Origin: Clostridiales bacterium
GTDB lineage: Bacteria > Bacillota > Clostridia > Christensenellales > Aristaeellaceae
Assembly (NCBI GenBank): GCA_004556155.1
Contig: SFIM01000014.1
Span: forward strand, 1 to 54,194
Direction: 5' to 3'
Length of the DNA stretch: 54,194 bases
Every line of letters begins with the position of its first letter. The first letter of the stretch is position 1. The notes beneath the pieces are model-generated. The model was not told the DNA's origin, made no database searches, and saw only the letters and a program-made list of their open reading frames with translations. This document shows positions 1-7,861 of the stretch, one piece after another. Position numbers and translations under genes: made by a program.

Positions 1-138
1 ATGAAATACGACCGAAGGTACAGGCGAATCGTGCGCAGAGGGCTCAATTCCGTCAGATTGGAGGTTTTTCTCGTTTCTATCGGTCACAATCTCTACAAGC
101 TCTGCAACAAAACCATGAAAAAACAGAACGTTGCCTGA
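1..138 (+). pseudogene. C-terminal tail of a DDE transposase, cut by the window edge
   Basis: The frame is open from base 1 to a TGA at 136-138 and gives 45 residues. Its core, RGLNSVRLEVFLVSIGHNLY, resembles the conserved C-terminal end of DDE transposases of the IS1182 and related families, which end in an RGLxxVxxExxLxxxxxNL pattern. The start of the gene lies left of the window, so it cannot be judged intact or broken. The ATG at base 1 is most likely internal. No terminal inverted repeat could be identified in the 80 bases that follow. Recognition rests on this short motif only. Confidence 0.6.
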
Positions 139-218
139 ATGCTCCTTAGACGCTTTCTCTGGGGGGATGGGGGATTTATACTCTTTTTTCTTTCATTGTT
201 TTACTTGACATAAATTGC

Positions 219-262
219 AAAGGGGCTGTGGAAGAACTTTTCGTTCTTTCACAGCCCCCTTT
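219..262. repeat. Dispersed hairpin repeat, copy 1 (bidirectional terminator)
   Basis: A 16-bp stem starting GGGGCTGTGG and ending CACAGCCCC encloses a five-base loop, with one G-T wobble. T-rich sequence follows on both strands, so it can end the fumarase operon on the minus strand and anything reading in from the left. A run of 39 identical bases recurs at 46758-46799, also at a gene 3' end. Confidence 0.85.
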
Positions 263-264
263 TG

Positions 265-819
265 TTATTCCTCACAATACTGCCGGGGGCCGATTTCATA
301 TAGGTTCTGTCCCAGGCTATCGATAATCACCAGCGCGGGGAAATCGACCACCGTGAAGCGATGCACGGCCTCCGCGCCCAGATCGGGATAGGCGACGACC
401 TCGCTATGCGTGATGTGGCGGGAGATCAGCGCCGCTGCACCGCCGACAGCGCCGAAGTAAACTGCGCCATGGCGCACCATGCTTTCAATCACGGCAGGGC
501 TGCGCTTGCCCTTGCCCATCATGCCCAGCAGCCCGGCGTCCAGCAGGGCAGGGGTATAGGCGTCCATACGGTAGCTGGTGGTGGGGCCCGCTGCGCCTAC
601 GGCATGGCCGGGTGAGGCTGGAGCGGGGCCGACATAGTAGATCAGCTGGCCGCGCACGTCGAAGGGCAGCGGCTGTCCATCCTGTAGACACTGTACCAGC
701 CGCTTGTGCGCCGCGTCGCGGGCGGTGTAAAGATCGCCGCTGATGAGTACCTCGTCGCCCGCGCGCAAGGGAGCCAGCGCCTCGCGCGTTAAGGGAAGCT
801 GCAAACGAATCTGCGCCAT
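265..819 (-). CDS. Class I fumarase / L-tartrate dehydratase, beta subunit
   Basis: This 184-residue protein is the small subunit of an iron-sulfur hydro-lyase that interconverts fumarate and malate, or dehydrates L-tartrate. It matches the C-terminal domain of one-chain class I fumarases. Visible hallmarks are GPTTSYRMD near residues 78-86, a GKGKRSP stretch near 100, and DLGAEAVHRFTVVDFPALV near the end. The ATG at 819 was chosen over a longer frame because AAAAGGAGG lies directly upstream. The alpha subunit gene ends at 834, 15 bases before this start, so the two are co-transcribed and form the usual heteromer. Sequence alone does not separate fumarase from tartrate dehydratase. Confidence 0.93.
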   Translation of the reverse strand: MAQIRLQLPLTREALAPLRAGDEVLISGDLYTARDAAHKRLVQCLQDGQPLPFDVRGQLIYYVGPAPASPGHAVGAAGPTTSYRMDAYTPALLDAGLLGMMGKGKRSPAVIESMVRHGAVYFGAVGGAAALISRHITHSEVVAYPDLGAEAVHRFTVVDFPALVIIDSLGQNLYEIGPRQYCEE

Positions 820-833
820 GAAAAGGCCTCCTT

Positions 834-1679
834 TTACAGTACGGTGTGCGCGTGCCGGGCGGCATGGCAGCACATATTGACGGCCGCTGGCATGCCCGCG
901 ATGTGCGTGGGTGCGGCGGCAATATTGACCTTGAGCGCTGTGCAGCGCCCGCCGATACCAGCGGGGCCAATGCCCAGCTGATTGATGCGGCGCAGAATTT
1001 CATCCTCCAGAGCGGCATAGCGCGGATCGGGATTGACCGTATCCAGCGCGCGCGCTGTCATGCGCTTGGCCAGCAGGGCGGCCTGCTCCATGGTGCCGCC
1101 GATGCCTACGCCCACGATGACCGGTGGGCAGGGGTTGGGGCCGGCCTGGCGCACAGCGTCCACCACAAAGTCGATCACGCCCGCTTCGCCGTCGGCCGGT
1201 ACCAGCATTTTAACGCGCGACATGTTTTCACTGCCAAAGCCCTTGAGGGTGATGAGAATATCCAGCTTGTCACCCGGCACAATGCGCGTATGCACAACGG
1301 CTGGAGTGTTGTCGCGGGTGTTCACGCGGTCATACAGCGGATCACGCACCACGCTTTTGCGCAGATAGCCATCGGCATAGGCGCGGCGGACGGCGCTGTT
1401 GAGCGTGTCGGTCAGATCGCCGCCGCAGATGTGCGCATCCTGTCCGATATCCAGAAAGATCACGCACATGCCCGTATCCTGGCAGATGGCCACGCGCTCA
1501 GCGCTGGCAATCTGATAGTTTTCCAACAGCTGATGAAGCACCGCGCGCCCGGTAGGGGAGGGTTCTGCGTCGCGATAGCGCCGAACAGCCTCGCATACGT
1601 CGGGACCGATATTATAGCTGGCTTCCAGGATCAAATCATATACGGCCTGCTCAATCGCGGCGGCCTGAATTTCACGCAT
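834..1679 (-). CDS. Class I fumarase / L-tartrate dehydratase, alpha subunit
   Basis: This 281-residue subunit carries the [4Fe-4S] cluster of the oxygen-sensitive class I hydro-lyases. Candidate cluster cysteines are C66 in AICQDTGMC, C184 in NPCPPVIVG and C270/C271 in NMCCHAARH. The glycine-rich segment VGVGIGGTMEQA follows the second cysteine as in the family. The start at 1679 has AAAGGAGG seven or so bases upstream. It is the first gene of a two-gene unit with the beta subunit. A two-subunit form is usual in anaerobic Firmicutes, where it serves the reductive branch of the TCA pathway. Substrate, fumarate versus tartrate, is not resolved. Confidence 0.93.
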   Translation of the reverse strand: MREIQAAAIEQAVYDLILEASYNIGPDVCEAVRRYRDAEPSPTGRAVLHQLLENYQIASAERVAICQDTGMCVIFLDIGQDAHICGGDLTDTLNSAVRRAYADGYLRKSVVRDPLYDRVNTRDNTPAVVHTRIVPGDKLDILITLKGFGSENMSRVKMLVPADGEAGVIDFVVDAVRQAGPNPCPPVIVGVGIGGTMEQAALLAKRMTARALDTVNPDPRYAALEDEILRRINQLGIGPAGIGGRCTALKVNIAAAPTHIAGMPAAVNMCCHAARHAHTVL

Positions 1680-1706
1680 AGCAAAGCCTCCTTTGGCAAA
1701 GCAGAA

Positions 1707-3134
1707 TCACGCCAGCTTTTTTTCCAGCCAGGCGTCCCTCTTGATGCGGCTGCCCAGCAAAGCCTGGCGCACAAAGGCGTCGATTACAAAGGCGATCCAC
1801 GGCCCCATCACGGCGATATAATTGCCGGGGAAGGCGTGATCGATCGGATAGCAGAAAACGTAGGTCAGGATGGGGCGCAGCACTGTAACGCTCAGCAGCG
1901 CGCAGACGGCGACATAGCGCACATCGCCCGCGCCGCGCAGGCAACCGGAGTAGATTACGCGCCCGTTCTGGGGCATCATGCCCAAAACCAGCACATAGAA
2001 GGACATCGTAGCACCCATGATGACCGCTTCATCGGTGGTAAACAGCAGCGCCAGCTGGCGGCGCAGGGCGAAGATGATAAGCATCAATCCAAGCGACAGC
2101 ACAATGCTGATGCGGCGGCATACGCGGGTGTGCGCGCGGGCCAGATCCTTGCGCTTTGCGCCCAGGCTCTGACCAACCAGCGCCGTGCCAGCGCTGGCCA
2201 CGCCATCGCCCAGGGTGAAGGAAAGAGAGGATACCTGCGACACGATCTGATACGCTGCGAACACCGCTGTGCCCGCGCCTGCGACCATCTTGGCCGTGAT
2301 GAAAAAGCCGATGCGCAGACAGGCTGATTCCAGCACAGAGCCCGAGCCTACGCTGCCAAGGCTTTGCAGTGTGGTGCGGTCAAATTTGGGCAAACCCAAA
2401 TGATAATAGCCACCCTTGTGGCAGGCAAAGCGGAAGGCCATCAGGCAGGAGACAAAGGTACCGCACACGGTGGCGATGGCCGCGCCGCGCACGCCCAGGC
2501 GCGGAAAGCCAAGCTTGCCGTTGATCAGCACATAGTTCAGGCACACGTTGACGAGGTTGGCGGTGATGTTTGTCACCATCGTGATGCGCGTTTTGCCAAT
2601 GGCGCGCATGGCTGCACAGATGCACAGCGACCAGCAGTTGAACAAAAGCCCCAGGCTGATAATCTTAAAATACGATACGCTGATTTCCAGCGTGTCCTCG
2701 TTGGCGCCGGCCAGCTTCATCAGCCATTCCGCGCCGAAGTAGCCCGCCAGAGTCATCAGCAGTCCCAGCAGCGTGATGATTGCCATGGACTGGTTCAGAC
2801 AGGCGTTCGCGCCCTTTTGATCGTTTGCGCCCTTGCGGCGGGCGCAGATAGCCGTGGTACCCACGCACAGGGCCTGCGCCACCACCAGCAGGATCATGCG
2901 CGGCTGGCTGGTAAGGCCCACGCCCGCGATGGCCGCGGTGCCCAGCGTGCCTACCATGGCTGTATCCACCGAGCCGATGATGCTCATCAGCGCGCCCTCG
3001 ATGGTGGAGGGCCAGGCGATGGAAATGTTTTCTTTATAGAGTTTTTTAGCTTCTTCGTAGGGCATCGGCTTGCCATCCGCGCCCGGAATCTGGAAAAAAC
3101 GCTGTACTATGCCCATGGTGATTCTGCGTGCCAT
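1707..3134 (-). CDS. MATE family multidrug efflux transporter
   Basis: A polytopic membrane protein of about 475 residues with roughly twelve hydrophobic segments, organised as two similar halves as in the MATE/DinF family of Na+- or H+-coupled drug antiporters. Family-like stretches are IGSVDTAMVGTLGTAAIAGV near the N-terminus and GDGVASAGTALVGQSLGA in the second half. The start is uncertain. An open frame reaches 3281, but homology begins near MARRITMGIVQ (3134), and neither that ATG nor the one at 3116 has well-spaced Shine-Dalgarno sequence. It lies 28 bases upstream of the fumarase alpha gene on the same strand and may share its transcript. Substrate unknown. Confidence 0.9.
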   Translation of the reverse strand: MARRITMGIVQRFFQIPGADGKPMPYEEAKKLYKENISIAWPSTIEGALMSIIGSVDTAMVGTLGTAAIAGVGLTSQPRMILLVVAQALCVGTTAICARRKGANDQKGANACLNQSMAIITLLGLLMTLAGYFGAEWLMKLAGANEDTLEISVSYFKIISLGLLFNCWSLCICAAMRAIGKTRITMVTNITANLVNVCLNYVLINGKLGFPRLGVRGAAIATVCGTFVSCLMAFRFACHKGGYYHLGLPKFDRTTLQSLGSVGSGSVLESACLRIGFFITAKMVAGAGTAVFAAYQIVSQVSSLSFTLGDGVASAGTALVGQSLGAKRKDLARAHTRVCRRISIVLSLGLMLIIFALRRQLALLFTTDEAVIMGATMSFYVLVLGMMPQNGRVIYSGCLRGAGDVRYVAVCALLSVTVLRPILTYVFCYPIDHAFPGNYIAVMGPWIAFVIDAFVRQALLGSRIKRDAWLEKKLA

Positions 3135-3393
3135 CCTTTTAAGTATTTGAAAAACAGTAAGCGTAAAATTGAAGCGTGATAGCCGGGCGACGGATTCACA
3201 ATCAAAAAGTGAACGCACGTCTGCCCGTTCAGCCGCAATGATTTCATTATAATACGAAAAATCCAAACAGGCAATGCGCATTTATGCGGTTTTTTGTTCT
3301 TTTGACGGAAGGTGCAGTTTCCTGCTAAGCACGCAGCATGAATGTGCAAAAGCCTACGGAAAATTATAATTTGTTTAATTTGTCAAAAAACGC

Positions 3394-3422
3394 TTGAAAT
3401 TAGGACATAAATATGCTAAGAT
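3394..3422 (+). promoter_or_regulatory. Promoter of the sugar ABC operon
   Basis: A -35 TTGAAA (3394-3399) and a -10 TAAGAT (3417-3422) are separated by 17 bases. The predicted leader is about 90 bases long. Confidence 0.6.
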
Positions 3423-3433
3423 AGTACCAACTT

Positions 3434-3456
3434 GATGCATTGTATCCCTGTGCATC
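3434..3456. promoter_or_regulatory. Inverted repeat, candidate operator in the ABC operon leader
   Basis: GATGCA (3434-3439) and TGCATC (3451-3456) form perfect 6-base arms with an 11-base spacer, just downstream of the predicted transcription start. The position suits a repressor site. The regulator is not identifiable. Confidence 0.35.
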
Positions 3457-3519
3457 GACGCCATATTCACGTTCCTTACCGTCTGCCATGACGGAAGAAT
3501 AAACTAAAGGAGAAACCGT

Positions 3520-4794
3520 ATGAAAAAACTGCTTTCCCTGCTTCTGGCGCTGGCGATGTTCGCCGGACTGGCTCTGCCCGCAATGGCGGAGGAGCCCGTA
3601 ACGATCGAATTCTGGTACAGCTTTGAAAACCAGATGGTAGAACAGATCATGACCGTGATCGCCGCCTTTGAAGAAGCCAACCCCGGCATCAAGGTAAAGC
3701 CCACCTACGCCGGCTCCTACAATGAATCCAACCAGAAGCTGCTGGCCGCCCACGCCGCCAACGCCGTGCCCGCCGTGCAGCAGACCGTGCAGACCAGCAT
3801 TGCGACCTTCGCTGAAAACGGCGTGCTGGCTCCTATTGACCAGTATATCGCCGCCAATAACGACGATATGAGCGTCTATGCCAAGGGCATGTACGAAGCC
3901 TATTCTTACAACGGCCAGCAGTACGGCGTGCCCGCCTTCTGCTCTGTGTGCCCCACCATGTACTACAACAAGACCTTCGCCACCAACGAGGGCATCGAAA
4001 TCCCCAAGACCTGGGAAGAATTCGACGCTTTCCTGCGCAAGGCGACTGTGAAGGATGAAAATGGCAACACCACCCGTTATGGCTGCTCCTTCGCCGGCTG
4101 GGGCTCCGCCTATTTCGGCCCCATTTTCTGGGAGAACGGCGTTGAAGCCTTTGAAGACGAAGAAATGACCAAGACGGGTCTGGGCTCCGAAAAGGCCGTC
4201 AACGTGATCAAGATGCTCAAGGGCTGGGTGGACGAAGGCCTGGTCAAGTGGTGCTATGGCACGAACGCCTCCACGAACATGCGCCAGTCGCTGATTGACG
4301 GCACCTCCTTCGCCGTGTTCCACACCTGCGCTGTGTACAGCGTATATCAGCCTGCTCTGGCCAACAACGGCTATGAGGTTGGCGTTGCCTTCCCGCCCTC
4401 TGGCGAAAAGACCATTGCCGACCTGGGCGGCAGCGGCCTGACGATTATGGCCAAGGCGACCGAGGCGCAGAAGGAAGCCGCTTATAAGTTCATCCGCTGG
4501 CTGACTCAGCCCGAAGGCAACCTGGTTGTCATCAAGGCCACCGGCTATATGCCCGTAACGACCGAATGCCTGGAGAGCGAAGGCTGCAAGGAATGGGTTG
4601 TCGCCAATCCGGAGCTGAAGAACCTGTACGACCATATGGATGATGTATACGCTGCTCCCGCCAGCCCCGTATGGAGCGATATTGCTACCAAGTGGAGCGA
4701 CGGCCTTGCGCAGATCTTCCTGGAAGGCGTCGATGTTGAAACCGGCGTTGAAAACATGATTGAAGCCATCAACGAGATCCTGGCTGATATGTAA
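3520..4794 (+). CDS. Sugar ABC transporter, substrate-binding protein
   Basis: A 424-residue extracellular solute-binding protein of family 1 (MalE/UgpB type) that captures a sugar or oligosaccharide and delivers it to the membrane permeases encoded next. Residues 1-23 form a signal peptide ending in AMA before EEPVTIEFWYSF. There is no lipobox cysteine, so a type I signal is predicted although Firmicute binding proteins are usually lipoproteins. Typical features are the WYSFENQ strand, the aromatic-rich ligand cleft and GGSGLTIMAK. AAAGGAG precedes the ATG. Ligand cannot be named. The following strong hairpin may keep this transcript more abundant than the permease part. No ATPase gene is present in the operon. 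Confidence 0.93.
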   Translation: MKKLLSLLLALAMFAGLALPAMAEEPVTIEFWYSFENQMVEQIMTVIAAFEEANPGIKVKPTYAGSYNESNQKLLAAHAANAVPAVQQTVQTSIATFAENGVLAPIDQYIAANNDDMSVYAKGMYEAYSYNGQQYGVPAFCSVCPTMYYNKTFATNEGIEIPKTWEEFDAFLRKATVKDENGNTTRYGCSFAGWGSAYFGPIFWENGVEAFEDEEMTKTGLGSEKAVNVIKMLKGWVDEGLVKWCYGTNASTNMRQSLIDGTSFAVFHTCAVYSVYQPALANNGYEVGVAFPPSGEKTIADLGGSGLTIMAKATEAQKEAAYKFIRWLTQPEGNLVVIKATGYMPVTTECLESEGCKEWVVANPELKNLYDHMDDVYAAPASPVWSDIATKWSDGLAQIFLEGVDVETGVENMIEAINEILADM

Positions 4795-4808
4795 GCCTTG
4801 CTTTCACC

Positions 4809-4859
4809 GGGAGGCGCGGGGAATCCTGCCCTGCGCCTCCCACGCTTTTATCCTTTTTG
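4809..4859 (+). terminator. Hairpin between binding-protein and permease genes
   Basis: Arms GGGAGGCGC (4809-4817) and GCGCCTCCC (4833-4841) are perfect, and the stem extends inward with GGG/CCC. T-rich sequence (cttttatcctttttg) follows. Such hairpins between binding protein and permease are known to stabilise the upstream mRNA or end part of the transcripts. Either role is inference here. Confidence 0.65.
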
Positions 4860-4919
4860 CAGTCCTTCCCTCCGCGAAGCGCGCTATCAAGCAGTACATC
4901 GATTTCAGGAGGCAAAACC

Positions 4920-5855
4920 GTGAGCACCGCTCCTAACACCACGAAAAAGAAAAAGATGAGCCCCTATAAACTGCGCGGCCGGCTGGCTGACTTTGGCTAT
5001 GCCCTGCCGGCGCTGCTGTTTTTTATCGTTTTCACCTACTATCCGGTGGTAGAGCTGTTTCGAATCAGCCTGACCAACTGGAATCTGATGAAGGATAATT
5101 ACGCCTATGTAGGCTTCAAAAACTATATTTGGCTGTTTTCTTCTACCGGTACGGGCTTAAAACGCCTTACCTCCTCGCTTTCGGTTACGTTCCTGTACAC
5201 ACTGGGCGAGGTGTTTGGCTCCTGCGTGCTGGGCTTGTTGCTGGCACTGCTGTTTAACCGCATGAGCCGTTCGTTCAAGATCATGCGCACGCTGGTGATC
5301 CTGCCCAAGTATGTGACCATTTCGGCCTCTGCCCTGGTTTTCCTGTGGCTGTATAATGAGTCCTACGGCGTGTTCAACCAGCTGTATACGGCCCTTGGCG
5401 TTACGCCTGTTAACTGGCTGGGCAATAAGGATACGGCGCTTCTATCCGTTATCGTCTTTTCGCTGTGGCGCTCGGTGGGCTATGCCATGATGATCTACCT
5501 CTCCGCCATCAAGGGCTTAAGCCAGGATTACTTTGAGGCCGCGGCGCTGGACGGCGCGAATGGCCGGCAGATTTTCCGCTATATCACTGTGCCGCTGATT
5601 GCGCCGACCACCCTGTTCCTGGGCGTTACCTCCTTCCTGGCGGCCATGAAAGTGTACCAGACCATCGAGATGCTGACCGCCGGCGGCCCTTACGAGGCTA
5701 CCAACGTGATCGTATACTGGATTTATTCGCTGGCCTTTAAGAGCTATCGCCTGGATCGCGCGGCCGCGGTGGGCGTGGTATTCTTCCTGATTTTGCTGAT
5801 CTGCACGCTGGTTACGATGAAGTGGTCGGATCGCAAGGTAAACTACGATGCGTAA
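4920..5855 (+). CDS. Sugar ABC transporter permease 1 (UgpA/MalF type)
   Basis: A 311-residue inner membrane permease with six hydrophobic segments. The cytoplasmic EAA loop reads DYFEAAALDGANGRQIFRYITVPLI, the contact point with an ATPase. The start is taken as GTG at 4920 because AGGAGG lies seven bases upstream; an ATG-initiated frame from 4857 would overlap the preceding hairpin and lacks a binding site. It pairs with the second permease 15 bases downstream to form the transmembrane channel. The lysine-rich N-terminus (TKKKKMSPYK) is cytoplasmic. As in many Firmicutes, a shared MsmX-like ATPase encoded elsewhere probably powers it. Confidence 0.93.
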   Translation: MSTAPNTTKKKKMSPYKLRGRLADFGYALPALLFFIVFTYYPVVELFRISLTNWNLMKDNYAYVGFKNYIWLFSSTGTGLKRLTSSLSVTFLYTLGEVFGSCVLGLLLALLFNRMSRSFKIMRTLVILPKYVTISASALVFLWLYNESYGVFNQLYTALGVTPVNWLGNKDTALLSVIVFSLWRSVGYAMMIYLSAIKGLSQDYFEAAALDGANGRQIFRYITVPLIAPTTLFLGVTSFLAAMKVYQTIEMLTAGGPYEATNVIVYWIYSLAFKSYRLDRAAAVGVVFFLILLICTLVTMKWSDRKVNYDA

Positions 5856-5869
5856 AGGAGGGGCGGAAA

Positions 5870-6751
5870 ATGAGTGAAACGATTGTAAAAAACCCTGGCA
5901 AAAACTATCTTGCTGCCGCCCGTCGCCGTAGGCTGCGCGCCGCGCTCCAAACCTTCTGCGCGCTGCTGCTTACGCTGATTGTGGTGTTCCCGCTCTACTG
6001 GATGCTGATTTCCTCGCTGAAATCTACCGACGAGCTGCTGTTGTCCCACCCCACGTTTTTCCCAAAGGAACTGCACTTTGAAAACTACTCGGCTGTGTTC
6101 CAGAAGTTCCCCATGGGGCGCTTTATGCTCAACAGTCTGATCGTTACGACGGCCTGCACGATCATTCAGGTGATCACGGGCGTGATGGCGGCCTACGCCT
6201 TCTCCAAGGGCCAGTTTGCCGGGCGCGATTTGCTGTTCACCCTGATCCTTGGCGCGCTGATGGTGCCCATGCAGGTAACGTTCATTCCTACCTATATTAT
6301 GGTTTCTCGTCTTGGATGGATGAATACCTATATTGGCTTGGTGCTGCCCGAGGCGGTTTCGGCGTACTTCATCTTCATGCTGCGGCAGAATTTTAAAGCT
6401 GTGGATGAAAGCTATCTGGACGCCGCGCGTGTGGATGGCATGGGTCGTGCGGGTATGATCCGCAACGTCCTGGTGCCCATGTGCAAGCCCACGGTGATCA
6501 CGGTTACGGTTATTGCGTTCATCAATGGCTGGAATAGCTATTTCTGGCCCAAAATGGTAACTACCGACAACGCTTATCGCACCGTTTCCATCGCGCTGAA
6601 GGAAATCCTGAATGCTTATGCTGGCAATGAGATTATGAACTTTAACCAGATCATGGCGGCGGCGCTGGTGTGCGTAATACCGGTTGTGGTGCTGTTCTTC
6701 TTCTGCCAGAAATACATCCTGACGGGCTTCTCCAAGGCCGCCATGAAATAA
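5870..6751 (+). CDS. Sugar ABC transporter permease 2 (UgpE/MalG type)
   Basis: A 293-residue permease with six predicted membrane segments and the EAA-loop sequence ESYLDAARVDGMGRAGMIRNVLVP. It forms the heterodimeric channel with permease 1. The ATG at 5870 follows AAAGGAGGGGCG and is preferred over an upstream ATG overlapping permease 1. The C-terminus ends in KYILTGFSKAAMK, close to the usual family ending. Its stop at 6749-6751 is 11 bases before the esterase start, supporting one operon. Confidence 0.94.
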   Translation: MSETIVKNPGKNYLAAARRRRLRAALQTFCALLLTLIVVFPLYWMLISSLKSTDELLLSHPTFFPKELHFENYSAVFQKFPMGRFMLNSLIVTTACTIIQVITGVMAAYAFSKGQFAGRDLLFTLILGALMVPMQVTFIPTYIMVSRLGWMNTYIGLVLPEAVSAYFIFMLRQNFKAVDESYLDAARVDGMGRAGMIRNVLVPMCKPTVITVTVIAFINGWNSYFWPKMVTTDNAYRTVSIALKEILNAYAGNEIMNFNQIMAAALVCVIPVVVLFFFCQKYILTGFSKAAMK

Positions 6752-6762
6752 GGAGCGGCGTT

Positions 6763-7542
6763 ATGGCTTGCATCAGAATGTCCCTTCGTTCGCGCGTGCT
6801 GGATGTGGATACCGTGGTCAACGTGGTGATTCCCTACGATCATTTTGATCGCGAGGGACGCCCAAAGCCCTTCACGCGCACGCTGTATTTGCTGCATGGA
6901 TTGCGCCAAAATGCCGACGCCTGGCAGCGCATGAGCAGCGCTGAGCGCTTTGCCAATTACTATGGCTATGCGCTGATTATGCCCGATGCGCAGCGTTCCT
7001 TCTATACGGATATGGCCCATGGGCCGCGGTTCTTTACCTATCTTACGGAAGAGCTGCCCGAAATCATGCAGGCGATGTTTAAGATTCCTGCCGATCCTGC
7101 GCATACCTATGTTGGCGGGCTATCGATGGGCGGTTATGGCGCGCTCAAGTGCGCCCTGCAGCGGCCCGATCTTTATGCGGGAGCAATGTGCTTTTCCTCC
7201 GGGTTCTTCACCCTGAATCGTCCCAATCTGTTGATAGAAAACGGCTATTATAGCCGCGAGGAGCTGCAGGGCGTGATTGGCGCGGATTTGCAGGCAGATC
7301 CGCTGGACGACCTGGCTGCGCGCGTTCGTACCTGGCCCAAGGATCAAAAAAAGCCGCTGCTCTATCTGGCATGCGGCACGGAAGATCCACTGCATCCCCT
7401 GAGTACGGAAATGAACGCAATTTTGCAGGAGAACCACTTTGACGTTTGCTATCAGGAATGGCCTGGGATCCATGATTGGCGTTTCTGGGATGTGGCATTG
7501 GAAAAGGGTATGATCTATATGAAGGATCGACTGCCGGAATAA
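6763..7542 (+). CDS. Alpha/beta-hydrolase esterase (FrmB/esterase D-like)
   Basis: A 259-residue cytoplasmic serine esterase with no signal peptide. The nucleophile elbow GGLSMGGYG places the catalytic serine at about residue 121. LYLLHGLRQNADAW is the oxyanion loop region, and CGTEDPLHP and GIHDWRFW supply the likely Asp and His. Similar proteins are annotated as tributyrin esterase or S-formylglutathione hydrolase-like enzymes. The start at 6763 is preceded by AAGGAGCGG right after the permease stop. Being last in a sugar-uptake operon, it plausibly removes acetyl or feruloyl groups from imported oligosaccharides; this is inference. A strong terminator follows. Confidence 0.88.
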   Translation: MACIRMSLRSRVLDVDTVVNVVIPYDHFDREGRPKPFTRTLYLLHGLRQNADAWQRMSSAERFANYYGYALIMPDAQRSFYTDMAHGPRFFTYLTEELPEIMQAMFKIPADPAHTYVGGLSMGGYGALKCALQRPDLYAGAMCFSSGFFTLNRPNLLIENGYYSREELQGVIGADLQADPLDDLAARVRTWPKDQKKPLLYLACGTEDPLHPLSTEMNAILQENHFDVCYQEWPGIHDWRFWDVALEKGMIYMKDRLPE

Positions 7543-7545
7543 TCA

Positions 7546-7578
7546 AAAAGGCGCTCGAAGTTTTTCCGAGCGCCTTTT
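7546..7578. terminator. Bidirectional terminator between convergent genes
   Basis: AAAAGGCGCTCG (7546-7557) pairs with CGAGCGCCTTTT (7567-7578). The A/T-flanked stem works on both strands, ending the esterase operon and the DUF378 gene. Confidence 0.9.
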
Positions 7579-7591
7579 GCGTTGCCTTTGG

Positions 7592-7798
7592 TCAGCCCTT
7601 GACCATTTCACGGTCGCGGAACAGAAGCGAAATGCACCACAGTCCCGCCGCGCCAACCAGCGTATAGATGATACGGCTGACGACGGCGGCCTGTCCGCCG
7701 AAGATGGAAGCGACCAAATCAAACTGGAAAATGCCGATCAGCCCCCAGTTGACGGCTCCGATGATGACCAGAAGCAGCGCAATCTTATCCATAACCAA
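7592..7798 (-). CDS. DUF378 family small membrane protein
   Basis: A 68-residue protein with two hydrophobic helices and the family signature VIIGAVNWGLIG(I)F near residues 11-23. The family is widespread in Firmicutes and its function is unknown. Initiation at TTG (7798) is favoured because AAGGAGG ends nine bases upstream; the ATG two codons in would be 15 bases away. The Shine-Dalgarno sequence is itself paired by an upstream complementary arm (see 7808-7842), suggesting translational control. The gene has its own short leader and shares the downstream terminator with the convergent esterase. Confidence 0.88.
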   Translation of the reverse strand: MVMDKIALLLVIIGAVNWGLIGIFQFDLVASIFGGQAAVVSRIIYTLVGAAGLWCISLLFRDREMVKG

Positions 7799-7807
7799 AT
7801 GAAAACA

Positions 7808-7842
7808 CCTCCTTGCTTTCGCTATGTATTATGGCAAGGAGG
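7808..7842 (-). promoter_or_regulatory. Hairpin that would sequester the DUF378 ribosome binding site
   Basis: On the minus-strand transcript CCTCCTTGC (complement of 7834-7842) precedes GCAAGGAGG (complement of 7808-7816). The nine perfect base pairs with a 17-base loop include the whole Shine-Dalgarno sequence. A regulatory role is inferred. Confidence 0.5.
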
Positions 7843-7861
7843 CGGTTGTTATATGCACTTT

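Noticed and set aside
846..2327. 493-codon plus-strand frame across the fumarase alpha gene and the MATE gene
   Set aside because: It crosses the junction of two real minus-strand genes and has shadow-type composition.
3400..4635. 411-codon minus-strand frame opposite the sugar-binding protein gene
   Set aside because: Glycine/valine-rich shadow of a gene with a signal peptide and ribosome site on the plus strand.
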